A DNA stretch of 64,000 nucleotides, taken from contig JAHBUE010000001.1 of the NCBI GenBank assembly GCA_019638235.1, positions 434,001 through 498,000 of the forward strand. Direction: 5' to 3'. Below the pieces are notes generated by a model. It ran no database searches. It had not been told where the DNA came from and saw only the letters and a list, made by a program, of their open reading frames with translations. The first letter of the stretch is position 1. Each line of letters begins with the position of its first letter. Positions 8,387 to 15,810 of this stretch are shown piece by piece. Both the position numbers and the translations under genes were made by a program. This stretch comes from Cyclobacteriaceae bacterium. Lineage in GTDB: Bacteria; Bacteroidota; Bacteroidia; Cytophagales; Cyclobacteriaceae.

Positions 8387-8560
8387 TTACGCTGCTTTTG
8401 AAAGCTTGTCTTCCCGAACTTGCTTCTTCCTTACTTCTTTCGACTGAAGGTCAAACGTCATCACTTCCACTACATTGTTTTTCAGGTAGCGCAACACCTC
8501 CATCACTTTTCCGTCAATTTTACTTCTTACACGCTCACCTTTTCTAAACAGTTTTCTCAT
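8387..8560 (-). CDS. small basic protein of unknown function (57 residues)
   Basis: A 57-residue cytoplasmic protein beginning MRKLFRKGERVRSKIDGKVM and continuing with two beta strands (EVLRYLKNNVVEVMTFDL) and a charged C-terminal segment (KEVRKKQVREDKLSKAA). Size and layout, with a KGERVRSK start and short SH3-like strands, recall small YodC/DUF2158-type proteins, but this is only a resemblance. The gene starts 17 bases after the stop of the DegQ-type protease gene on the same strand and is therefore probably translated from the same transcript. Codon use and the clean ATG support it as a real gene although it is very short. Confidence 0.7.
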   Translation of the reverse strand: MRKLFRKGERVRSKIDGKVMEVLRYLKNNVVEVMTFDLQSKEVRKKQVREDKLSKAA

Positions 8561-8577
8561 CTACATTAGGTTTAGTT

Positions 8578-10068
8578 CTACATCCTGAAAGCATAATTAA
8601 ACTCGCGCGGAAAATCCTCATACGTTCCCGTAAGGATAACAAGTTCACCAGCTTTCTTCTTTTTTATTTCTTCATTAAATTCTTTAACCGATTTAACGGG
8701 CACATCGTTTATTTTAGTTACGATAAAGCCTTCGCGCACATCGGTGCTGCGTGCTAATTTTCCGTTACCTAATTTTTTAATGCGCACTCCGTTTTTAATC
8801 TCTAATTGCTTCAACACTTTGGCATCCACTTCTTCAACATCAAGTCCCAGCGCGACAATGCCACTGCGCTCTTCCGCTTTTACAACCTCCACGCTACCAT
8901 CGCGGTTTTTCAGCACCACCGGGTAGGTTATCTCTTTTCCTTTCCGGTTAACGGTAATCATCACTTTATCGCCCGGACGATGACGGCCAATGGTTTCAAT
9001 CAACGCTGTGCTGGAGCGAATAGGCGTTTCATTAATTTTTACCACCACATCGTTTTCTTTAATACCCGCTGCTTTTGCTGCGCTCTTGTTGTCTTTGGAA
9101 AAGCCCGCAATAAATGCACCTTCGTTTATTTCAAGGTCATATTCCTTAGCAAGTTCGCTGTTTACGCTCCTCACTTCAACACCTAACCAACCACGCTGCA
9201 CCACACCAAACTCCATCAGGTCTTCAACAATTTTACTTACAATGTTAGAAGGCACCGCAAAACCATAACCCGAATATGAACCGGTGCGGCTGGCAATAGC
9301 AGTGTTGATTCCCACTAAGCCTCCGTTCATGTCAACCAACGCGCCTCCGCTGTTGCCGGGGTTAATAGCCGCATCTGTTTGAATGAACGATTCAATAGCG
9401 GTGTTTCCCTGCTCTTGCAGTTCTTCAACACTGCGGTTGCTATTAATGATATTTATGTTTCTTCCTTTCGCGCTGATGATACCTGCCGTAACGGTTGAGG
9501 TAAGGTTAAACGGATTGCCAACAGCCAACACCCATTCGCCTACCCGTGCATGGTCGGAGTCAACAAAGGCTAACGAAGGCAAACCAGTTTGACTGATTTT
9601 GATAACCGCTAAATCAGTATCGGGGTCTGTACCAACAACATCTGCTTTAAAGGTGCGGTTATCGTTAAGTGTAACTTCCACTACTTCGGCTCCCTGAACA
9701 ACGTGATTGTTCGTAACAATGTAACCGCTTTCGGTAATAATAACACCCGAACCCGAACTTTGACTTGGGCCTTGGTTGCGCGGCATACCAAAAAATTCGC
9801 GGAACGGGTCGATAGAATTATTGGGCTGGCGTGATGCGCGTTGCGTTGAGCGGATGTGTACAACGGTTGGTGTAACCTTCTCGGCAACATCGGCAAAACT
9901 CGTGGGCACCGTGGCTGATGCCCCGCTCATATAGTTTACTTTCGAGATTGGCGACTCGCCAACATATTGAATTTTCACCCCGTCATCTTTCTTAAAATAT
10001 TCGTAGCCCGCAAGGGTGAGCAGGCTACCCAGTATTGCTGCGATAAAAAGTGTTGTAAAACGCTTCAT
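8578..10068 (-). CDS. DegP/DegQ-type periplasmic serine protease (HtrA family)
   Basis: A 496-residue S1C protease that degrades or refolds misfolded envelope proteins. The N-terminal hydrophobic segment (residues 5-20) is a signal peptide or anchor. The trypsin-like domain contains H122 (VTNNHVV), D152 (DPDTDLAVI) and S240 (NPGNSGGALV). Two PDZ domains follow, about residues 285-375 (GWLGVEVRS, GDKVMITVNRKGK) and 400-490 (ALGLDVEEV, GFIVTKINDVPV). A perfect AGGAGG at 10080-10075 sits six bases before the ATG, unusual in a phylum that mostly lacks Shine-Dalgarno dependence. A 57-residue protein gene follows 17 bases downstream. Confidence 0.93.
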   Translation of the reverse strand: MKRFTTLFIAAILGSLLTLAGYEYFKKDDGVKIQYVGESPISKVNYMSGASATVPTSFADVAEKVTPTVVHIRSTQRASRQPNNSIDPFREFFGMPRNQGPSQSSGSGVIITESGYIVTNNHVVQGAEVVEVTLNDNRTFKADVVGTDPDTDLAVIKISQTGLPSLAFVDSDHARVGEWVLAVGNPFNLTSTVTAGIISAKGRNINIINSNRSVEELQEQGNTAIESFIQTDAAINPGNSGGALVDMNGGLVGINTAIASRTGSYSGYGFAVPSNIVSKIVEDLMEFGVVQRGWLGVEVRSVNSELAKEYDLEINEGAFIAGFSKDNKSAAKAAGIKENDVVVKINETPIRSSTALIETIGRHRPGDKVMITVNRKGKEITYPVVLKNRDGSVEVVKAEERSGIVALGLDVEEVDAKVLKQLEIKNGVRIKKLGNGKLARSTDVREGFIVTKINDVPVKSVKEFNEEIKKKKAGELVILTGTYEDFPREFNYAFRM

Positions 10069-10074
10069 AGTAAA

Positions 10075-10080
10075 CCTCCT
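10075..10080 (-). promoter_or_regulatory. strong ribosome binding site of the degQ-type gene
   Basis: AGGAGG on the minus strand, six bases before the ATG at 10068. It is notable because most genes in this window have no recognisable Shine-Dalgarno sequence. Confidence 0.6.
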
Positions 10081-10334
10081 TTTAGTTTTTTAGTTACGCG
10101 ATATGCAAAAATCCGGCAAAAGGCTCAAATCAGCATAAAAAACGCTGTTTGTAAGAAATTTTGTCAGTTTTTGATTGTCAAAATATGCCTGAATCCTGTT
10201 CAACGCCTTCTTGTTCTCCGGATATACTATCTACGCATTTCCCGCAATTTGGTTTGCGCGGAGCTGTTTAAGTCGAGTAATATAGAGCATCTTTGCATGT
10301 TATGCAATTTCAACAACTTGTTGCGTGTGATTAA

Positions 10335-11519
10335 ATGATTGCAGGAAAAGTAGTTTTAAAAAAGGGAAGAGAGCAATCTGTTCTGCGAAAGCACCCCTGG
10401 ATTTTTTCGGGCGGTATTCATCAACTTCACAGTAGTATTCAGGAAGGCGATTGGGTTGAGGTATGCGACCATAAAGGGGCTGTGCTCTGTTACGGTCATT
10501 ACCAGCAAGGCAGCATTGCCATTCGTGTTTTATCGTTCGGCTCTGAACCTCCGGCAGAAAATTTCTGGACAGAAAAAATAAGCCGGGCGCTTGCGTTAAG
10601 AAAAAGTGTGGGGTTGCCTTCTGATTCAACAAACGCTTTTCGGTTGATACACGGTGAGGGGGACGGACTACCCGGACTTGTTGTAGATATATATAATCGG
10701 GTTGCTGTTGTTCAGGCACATTCGTCAGGAATGCATAAAGATAGTGGGCGCATTGCCGAAGCATTGAAAACCGTTTTGGGCGAACAGCTTGCGGCTGTCT
10801 ATTACAAAAGTCGCGCAACCTTACCCGACAAAGTTAAAGCCCTGCAACAGGACGGGTTTTTGTTTGGAGAACAAAAAGAAGCACAACCCATTCTTGAAAA
10901 CAACAATAAATTTTTGGTTGATTTTATTGAAGGACAAAAAACGGGTTTCTTTTTAGATCAGCGCGAAAACCGAAAACTGTTGGGTGACTTTGCAAAAGGA
11001 AAGCACGTGCTCAACACGTTTTGCTATACCGGTGGGTTTTCCGTGTATGCACTAAAAGCCGGAGCCGCCCTGGTACATTCCGTTGATGCCTCCGAAAAAG
11101 CAATTGAGCTTACCCGCAAAAATATTACACTGAATGGATTTAATGCCGAACAACATGCCTGCACAGCAACTGATACTTTTGAATTTTTAAAAGGAAAAGA
11201 AAATCAATACGACCTGATCATATTAGACCCTCCGGCTTTTGCCAAACATCGCGATGCACGCCACCAGGCGGTGAAGGGGTATCAACGATTAAATGCCGAG
11301 GCGATGAAGGTGATTAAAAGCGGTGGAATTATTTTCACCTTCTCCTGCTCACAGGTTGTTGACAAGCAATTGTTTTACGATACGGTTGCCTCTGCGGCTA
11401 TCCAGGCCGGGCGTGAAGTGAAGGTGCTGCATATTCTTTCGCAACCTGCCGACCACCCTGTTTCCATGAGTCACCCGGAAGGTGAGTATCTGAAGGGGCT
11501 GGTGCTTTATGTGGTGTAG
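10335..11519 (+). CDS. rlmI: RlmI-type 23S rRNA (cytosine-C5) methyltransferase
   Basis: A 394-residue SAM-dependent RNA methyltransferase close in length to E. coli RlmI (396), which methylates C1962 of 23S rRNA. The N-terminal PUA domain spans about residues 1-75 (HPWIFSGGIHQL). The middle region has the family signature FRLIHGEGDGLPGLVVDIY. The Rossmann domain shows motif I NTFCYTGGFSVYAL (227-240), D251, motif IV LDPPAF (297-302) and the catalytic cysteine motif FSCSQVV (336-342). The region upstream (10069-10334) holds a palindrome TTGCAT/ATGCAA at 10293-10307 but no clear promoter. Transcribed divergently from the protease gene. Confidence 0.88.
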   Translation: MIAGKVVLKKGREQSVLRKHPWIFSGGIHQLHSSIQEGDWVEVCDHKGAVLCYGHYQQGSIAIRVLSFGSEPPAENFWTEKISRALALRKSVGLPSDSTNAFRLIHGEGDGLPGLVVDIYNRVAVVQAHSSGMHKDSGRIAEALKTVLGEQLAAVYYKSRATLPDKVKALQQDGFLFGEQKEAQPILENNNKFLVDFIEGQKTGFFLDQRENRKLLGDFAKGKHVLNTFCYTGGFSVYALKAGAALVHSVDASEKAIELTRKNITLNGFNAEQHACTATDTFEFLKGKENQYDLIILDPPAFAKHRDARHQAVKGYQRLNAEAMKVIKSGGIIFTFSCSQVVDKQLFYDTVASAAIQAGREVKVLHILSQPADHPVSMSHPEGEYLKGLVLYVV

Positions 11520-11633
11520 GGGTTAATCCCAAACAATATTTCCGTGCAAAGCGGCAAAGTTTTTTTCAAGAATTCTCAACGGTATTCCAACCTTTCTCAA
11601 TCTTCTGGTGTCTAATGGTCAAACGATAACTTT

Positions 11634-12011
11634 ATGAAACATTTAAGCCTGACATTAATACTTTTAAGCGCCTTAGCCGGAACAGCTTTTCAATGCAGTA
11701 CCGACCCGATGCCAGAAACCTGTACCGTTCCTGCTGTTGTTCGCGACCTTTCCGGGTTAGACGGATGCGGTTTTGTATTTGAGCTGACTGACGGAACAAA
11801 ATTAATTCCCGTGTGGGATTGGGGTTGGTGCGGAACCCCTCCTCTTCCAAAAGGCGCAACGGAAGACCCGCTTTATAATTTTGAATACAGCGATGGCAAA
11901 ATGGTGATGATTGGTTATGTGGAAAGAAATGACTTTGCCAATGTATGTATGGCCGGAAAGACTGTGAAAATCACCTGCATTAAGGAAGCAATTTTTACAC
12001 CTGCTTTATAG
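11634..12011 (+). CDS. secreted cysteine-rich protein of unknown function
   Basis: A 125-residue protein with an N-terminal signal sequence (MKHLSLTLILLSALAGTAF) followed by QCSTDPMPETC. A Gln directly before Cys21 makes a poor lipobox, so it may be either a lipoprotein or a soluble periplasmic protein. The mature part has several cysteines (TCTVP, LDGCGF, WGWCGTPP, NVCMAG, ITCIKE), which suggests disulfides, and a compact beta-rich domain. No family recognised. The gene stands alone between rlmI and the convergent amidohydrolase gene. Confidence 0.7.
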   Translation: MKHLSLTLILLSALAGTAFQCSTDPMPETCTVPAVVRDLSGLDGCGFVFELTDGTKLIPVWDWGWCGTPPLPKGATEDPLYNFEYSDGKMVMIGYVERNDFANVCMAGKTVKITCIKEAIFTPAL

Positions 12012-12027
12012 AGTTCGCTTTCTTCAC

Positions 12028-13329
12028 TCACTTCGCATACATATAATCCAGCGTCAGATTCAGCATGGCTTTAAGCCCGGTTAACATGGCGCGTTCATCA
12101 ATCATAAAGTCGGGGGTGTGGTGTGCCGGTGCTTTGTTCAAATCCTGGTCGGGGGGCATGGCGCCTACAAAAAAGAAGAACCCCGGAATTTTTTTCTGAT
12201 AAAAGGCAAAATCTTCTGCGCCCGTTACGGCATTGATGCGCACTACTTTATCTGCACCCGCAGCCCTTTGCAAACTGCCTACTACTTTTTCGGTAAGCGC
12301 AGGGTCGTTATAGGTAACGGGCGTCATTTTAGTAATGTTCACTTCTGCTGTGGCGCCTGCACTCTCGGCAATTTTTGTTGCCGTTAATTTTACCTTCTCA
12401 TGTATGGCGTTCTGCATGTCTTCATCTAATGTGCGAATGGTTCCGGCCATAAATGCTTCTTCGGGAATAATGTTTTCACGAATGCCCGCCTGAATCCTTC
12501 CAACAGTAATAACAGCCGCTTCTTTTGTGAGTTCAGTCTGCCGGCTTACAATGGTTTGCAGTCCGGTAATAATCTGTGCCGAAACAACAATAGGGTCAAC
12601 GCTCTTCCAGGGGTAGGCGCCATGCGCCTGAACTCCTTTTACTTTAATGGAAAACCAATCCGATGCCGCCATTGTGCCTGCCGGGCGATATGTTATCAGC
12701 CCAAGCGGAGTAATGGAATTGATGTGCATACCAAAGATTACCTCTGCTTTCGGGTTTTCAAGCACGCCTTCTCTCACCATTAAATCCGCACCGCCTTCTT
12801 CACCGGCAGGCGCGCCCTCTTCGGCAGGTTGAAAAATAAATTTTATTGTGCCTTTCAAATCACCTTTATTCTTAGAAAGAATTTCGGCTACCGCCATTAA
12901 TATAGATATGTGTGTGTCGTGCCCGCAGGCGTGCATCACACCGGTTTCCTGTCCGTTAAACATTGCTTTCTCCTTCGAGGCAAACGGCAAACTGTTCCGC
13001 TCCGTAACCGGCAGGGCGTCCATATCGGCACGAAGCGCAATTACAGGGCCGGGCTTGCCGGTGCGCAACAACGCCACAACGCCCGTGTGGGCAACACCGG
13101 TTTGTACTTCAAGGCCCAGGGCTTGTAAATGCTCGGCTACTTTTTGGGCGGTTTTTGTTTCGCGATTAGAAAGTTCAGGGTATTGGTGAAAATGCCTGCG
13201 CCATTCTATTACCTTTGGCTCGATAGCAGTAGCCTGCTGATTGATTTTGGTTTGTAACTTTGACGGTGTCTGGGCTTGCGCCACGACAATCGTCATTAAA
13301 AACAGGGTAATAGTAAGTAGGTATTTCAT
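12028..13329 (-). CDS. M20D-family amidohydrolase (periplasmic)
   Basis: A 433-residue di-metal peptidase or amidohydrolase of the IAA-amino acid hydrolase/HipO group that cleaves N-acyl amino acids. The open frame continues upstream to 13920, but ATG at 13329 is chosen because a signal peptide (MKYLLTITLFLMTIVVAQAQ) starts there and the extension is antisense to the Rieske gene. Metal and catalytic residues are visible: HACGHDTH (133-140), E170/E171 in QPAEEG, H in EVIFGMHINS, and the dimerisation lid around VKGVQAHGAYP. Convergent with the gene at 11634. The region upstream holds TTG, 20 bases and AACCTTTG, a weak promoter match very close to the ATG. Confidence 0.9.
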   Translation of the reverse strand: MKYLLTITLFLMTIVVAQAQTPSKLQTKINQQATAIEPKVIEWRRHFHQYPELSNRETKTAQKVAEHLQALGLEVQTGVAHTGVVALLRTGKPGPVIALRADMDALPVTERNSLPFASKEKAMFNGQETGVMHACGHDTHISILMAVAEILSKNKGDLKGTIKFIFQPAEEGAPAGEEGGADLMVREGVLENPKAEVIFGMHINSITPLGLITYRPAGTMAASDWFSIKVKGVQAHGAYPWKSVDPIVVSAQIITGLQTIVSRQTELTKEAAVITVGRIQAGIRENIIPEEAFMAGTIRTLDEDMQNAIHEKVKLTATKIAESAGATAEVNITKMTPVTYNDPALTEKVVGSLQRAAGADKVVRINAVTGAEDFAFYQKKIPGFFFFVGAMPPDQDLNKAPAHHTPDFMIDERAMLTGLKAMLNLTLDYMYAK

Positions 13330-13401
13330 AGCACAAAGGTTGATTGGTATTGGAATCGAATCAAGATAGAAAAAAGGTAATCTTTGCCAAAGCCGAATTA
13401 T

Positions 13402-13725
13402 ATGAAGTGGATTAAAATCTTCAACAGTATTGAGGAAGCCAAAGCAAGACTTCAAAACAACAAGCCGCAATTGGTTATTATACAGGAAAAAAGAATCTGT
13501 CTTGTGCTTCGCGATGACCGGTTTTTTGCTGTTCAGGATAGATGCACGCACAATGGCGAATCGTTGAGCAAAGGCATGGTAAATTATCTGGGCGAAGTAA
13601 TCTGCCCGTGGCATAATTACCGGTTTTCGCTCCACACCGGCAGGGAGGCCGCTTCGCGCTCGGGCGACCTGAAGACTTACCCGGTTAAAATTGAAAGCAA
13701 TGGTTTCTTTATCGGTATTTTTTAA
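13402..13725 (+). CDS. Rieske [2Fe-2S] ferredoxin-like protein
   Basis: A 107-residue cytoplasmic protein binding a Rieske cluster through C48/H50 and C68/H71 (RCTHNGESLS and ICPWHNYRF, spacing C-x-H-x17-C-x2-H). The ATG at 13402 is preferred over the upstream TTG at 13384. It is an electron carrier of the nitrite-reductase small-subunit/BphF type; its redox partner is not in the window. The next gene (13766) begins 40 bases downstream on the same strand and may be co-transcribed, although no functional link is apparent. Confidence 0.85.
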   Translation: MKWIKIFNSIEEAKARLQNNKPQLVIIQEKRICLVLRDDRFFAVQDRCTHNGESLSKGMVNYLGEVICPWHNYRFSLHTGREAASRSGDLKTYPVKIESNGFFIGIF

Positions 13726-13765
13726 AGATGCACTATACCTTGTATTTTTTCGTTTACTTAACGCC

Positions 13766-14740
13766 ATGAAGTTTACGCTACCGCTTGTCTTTATTTCGTT
13801 CCTGACCATTGCGCAGGTGAGCCAACGCAGCATTACCGAAACGCTGAAGCCGGGCGCACCGCTTCCTGAAAAATTATTGAGCACGCGCACGGCCGTTTTA
13901 TATGATGCCGCGTTCACCACAAAAGAAATTAATGATATACATGCCGGTATGATTCGCGCAGGCGTAGATGCCGTTGCTTACTTTGAAACAGACCGGGTGT
14001 TTGCCGGTGCAGATGTTGAAGCTGCCTTCAGTCAATATTTTACCAACCGCGAAATCAACAGCCTTGTTTTTGCAGAAAAAAAGGGGGGGCTTTACCGATT
14101 AACGATAACAACCTTTAATAATAAACCGACATTTATTGACCCCGGTCAGGGTGCGTGGATTGCGTCAGATGCCTATCTGAAGGAAACGCTTCGTGTTTTG
14201 TATAGCACCGCACTGGGTTCGTATAAAAAACAAAATCTGCTGATAAGCGAAACTCCCGAAATGCGTTTACAGATAAACGTAATCACGGCAAGAAGAACGG
14301 AGGCATTTGCTACCGATTTAAAAGTAGATCGCCTGGCGGTGCAGAAATTTGGTGATGAGCGCGATGCCGAGCTTGAGGATATAATGAAACTATATCCTTT
14401 TAAATATACGTTGGTAGATGCCTCGGTGCCCGAACCGGAATTACGCAAACAAGGTATGTTTTACATGCTGCGGTTTGTGTATTCGCGTGGCCCGGTAGCC
14501 AAACAGCTTTTGGGGTATGAGGTGCGCCACGGTGAAACCGCATTGGTTTCCGTTACCTATCCGGGTAATACAGAACAGTTAAAAACCATACCTGCCGAAA
14601 CCCCGATATATAAGTTTTACAACCGCCAGATTGAATTTAACAATGTGTTTCTGGGAACAAAATGGGATGCAGACGTAACCTGGCAACAGGCGCTCCGCAA
14701 TTTTATTGTAGGTTTTAAGCGCGAATTGCGAATAGAATGA
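13766..14740 (+). CDS. secreted protein of unknown function
   Basis: A 324-residue protein with a signal peptide (MKFTLPLVFISFLTIAQ). ATG 13766 is chosen over the longer open frame from 13691 because it places this signal at the N-terminus. The mature region is a mix of alpha and beta without recognised motifs; segments such as FTTKEINDIHAGMIRAGVDA and FYMLRFVYSRGPVAKQLLGY suggest one or two globular domains. No membrane helices beyond the signal. Function unknown; the position after the Rieske gene may be incidental. Confidence 0.7.
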   Translation: MKFTLPLVFISFLTIAQVSQRSITETLKPGAPLPEKLLSTRTAVLYDAAFTTKEINDIHAGMIRAGVDAVAYFETDRVFAGADVEAAFSQYFTNREINSLVFAEKKGGLYRLTITTFNNKPTFIDPGQGAWIASDAYLKETLRVLYSTALGSYKKQNLLISETPEMRLQINVITARRTEAFATDLKVDRLAVQKFGDERDAELEDIMKLYPFKYTLVDASVPEPELRKQGMFYMLRFVYSRGPVAKQLLGYEVRHGETALVSVTYPGNTEQLKTIPAETPIYKFYNRQIEFNNVFLGTKWDADVTWQQALRNFIVGFKRELRIE

Positions 14741-14847
14741 TTCAGATCATAAATTTCATTTATCAGATAGTTGCAACTTACGCTTCAGCTTTATCGTTTT
14801 AACTATGTGTATCGTTGGCATGATGCTTGCGTTACCCTAAACAAACC

Positions 14848-14853
14848 GGAGGA
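14848..14853 (+). promoter_or_regulatory. Shine-Dalgarno sequence deciding the start at 14857
   Basis: GGAGGA three bases before the ATG; one of the few clear ribosome binding sites in the window. Confidence 0.5.
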
Positions 14854-14856
14854 TTT

Positions 14857-15243
14857 ATGAAGAAGTTGGTATTGATAGCGGCCCTGATAACAAGTTCTTT
14901 TTCGCTGTATGCGTACGCTTCCAGCATTGCTATTCAAACAGCAAAAGCATCCAGTATGCAGGTGTATGTTAACGGAAAACTTTACAACAAACAGCCTGAA
15001 AAATTTGTACGGATAAAAAGCAACCCCGGCTCGTTTAGAGTAGAAGTAAAAGTTTTAAATCCGTATGATAAGGAGTGGTACATGGTGCGAAAAGACATCC
15101 GTGTTGAAAAGGGATTTGAGTTTTATTACAAAGTTGAGTTTGCAGAAGGAAAACGCCCCGTACTAAAAGCCATAAGACGATACCCGGTTTACAGCCATTA
15201 CTTCCTGAATCCTGCGCTTTACAACAGGCACTCCACTACTTAA
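14857..15243 (+). CDS. small secreted protein of unknown function
   Basis: A 128-residue protein with a signal peptide (MKKLVLIAALITSSFSLYAYA). The mature part is rich in beta strands and basic residues (MQVYVNGKLYNKQPEKFVRI, FRVEVKVLNPYDKEWYMVRK) and resembles small PEGA-like or transthyretin-like folds, without firm assignment. A good Shine-Dalgarno sequence, GGAGGA at 14848-14853, fixes the start at 14857. The 3' end overlaps the convergent membrane protein gene by eight bases. Confidence 0.7.
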   Translation: MKKLVLIAALITSSFSLYAYASSIAIQTAKASSMQVYVNGKLYNKQPEKFVRIKSNPGSFRVEVKVLNPYDKEWYMVRKDIRVEKGFEFYYKVEFAEGKRPVLKAIRRYPVYSHYFLNPALYNRHSTT

Positions 15244-15544
15244 CGGGCGCTTTCTTTGAGCGACTAATCAGCACCACTACAAGTATTATCAGCAACAGCG
15301 TAAGAGGACGCGGAAAAGAAAAGTGCGGGGTATAAAAATTACAATTGAATACACCGCCAAAAATCCAACCGAAAAACTCTCCGATAATGCCAAAAATGGC
15401 GCCAAACACTCCGGCAATAATTCCTATGGCGGCCCCGAACAATCCCATAACCAATCCAAAAATGCCTCCGGCAAGGCCAATCCAGATGGGAAACGTGAAA
15501 ATCAGAAGAATAACAATCAGTACGGTTGAAGTAGATTTGCTCAT
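15236..15544 (-). CDS. small glycine-rich membrane protein
   Basis: A 102-residue hydrophobic protein that starts at ATG 15544. It has an N-terminal membrane helix, a glycine-rich hydrophobic stretch (residues about 20-60, including GIFGLVMGLFGAAIGIIAGV), and a C-terminal helix (LTLLLIILVVVLISRS) ending in basic residues. It looks like a small inner-membrane protein of the type often annotated together with PspC/LiaI stress regulators, but no such gene is adjacent. Its start lies 22 bases after the stop of a possible very small upstream gene (15567-15701). Confidence 0.7.
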   Translation of the reverse strand: MSKSTSTVLIVILLIFTFPIWIGLAGGIFGLVMGLFGAAIGIIAGVFGAIFGIIGEFFGWIFGGVFNCNFYTPHFSFPRPLTLLLIILVVVLISRSKKAPVK

Positions 15545-15566
15545 GGTTAAAAGGATTTGCTCTTGA

Positions 15567-15701
15567 TTAACCAAAATCTTTCCACTTTTTAAAAAGACTG
15601 TTTCTGGCCTGGAATTGCAGTTTTTGTATTATCTCCTTCATGATTTTGTCCGTGTATGAACACCCGGTGTGTACGGTTTTGTTAATGCCCTCCACTCGCA
15701 C
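15567..15701 (-). CDS. possible small protein (44 residues, GTG start)
   Basis: An open minus-strand frame that reads like real protein: after a GTG at 15701 it encodes VRVEGINKTVHTGCSYTD and then KIMKEIIQKLQFQARNSLFK with a WKDFG end. Openness continues upstream to a stop at 15735-15737 without an ATG, so the start is uncertain. It lies 22 bases upstream of the small membrane protein gene on the same strand. No family recognised and no promoter identified; support is codon plausibility and position only. Confidence 0.35.
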   Translation of the reverse strand: MRVEGINKTVHTGCSYTDKIMKEIIQKLQFQARNSLFKKWKDFG

Positions 15702-15810
15702 AACGCATACTCCGCCCCTTAAAACGAACGATTTTTAATAGAGCAACATTTACCATATTGCAGGGGTCAGCTATTTCAGCTAACCTGAAACAATAAAATA
15801 AAGAAGAAGT

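Noticed and set aside
13334..13364. TTG, 20 bases, AACCTTTG upstream of the amidohydrolase gene as promoter
   Set aside because: The -7 element is one mismatch off and so close to the ATG that the mRNA would be practically leaderless; mentioned only in the gene entry.
13330..13920. Open minus-strand extension of the amidohydrolase gene (197 codons)
   Set aside because: It is antisense to the Rieske gene, lacks amidohydrolase homology, and the signal peptide of the enzyme starts at 13329.
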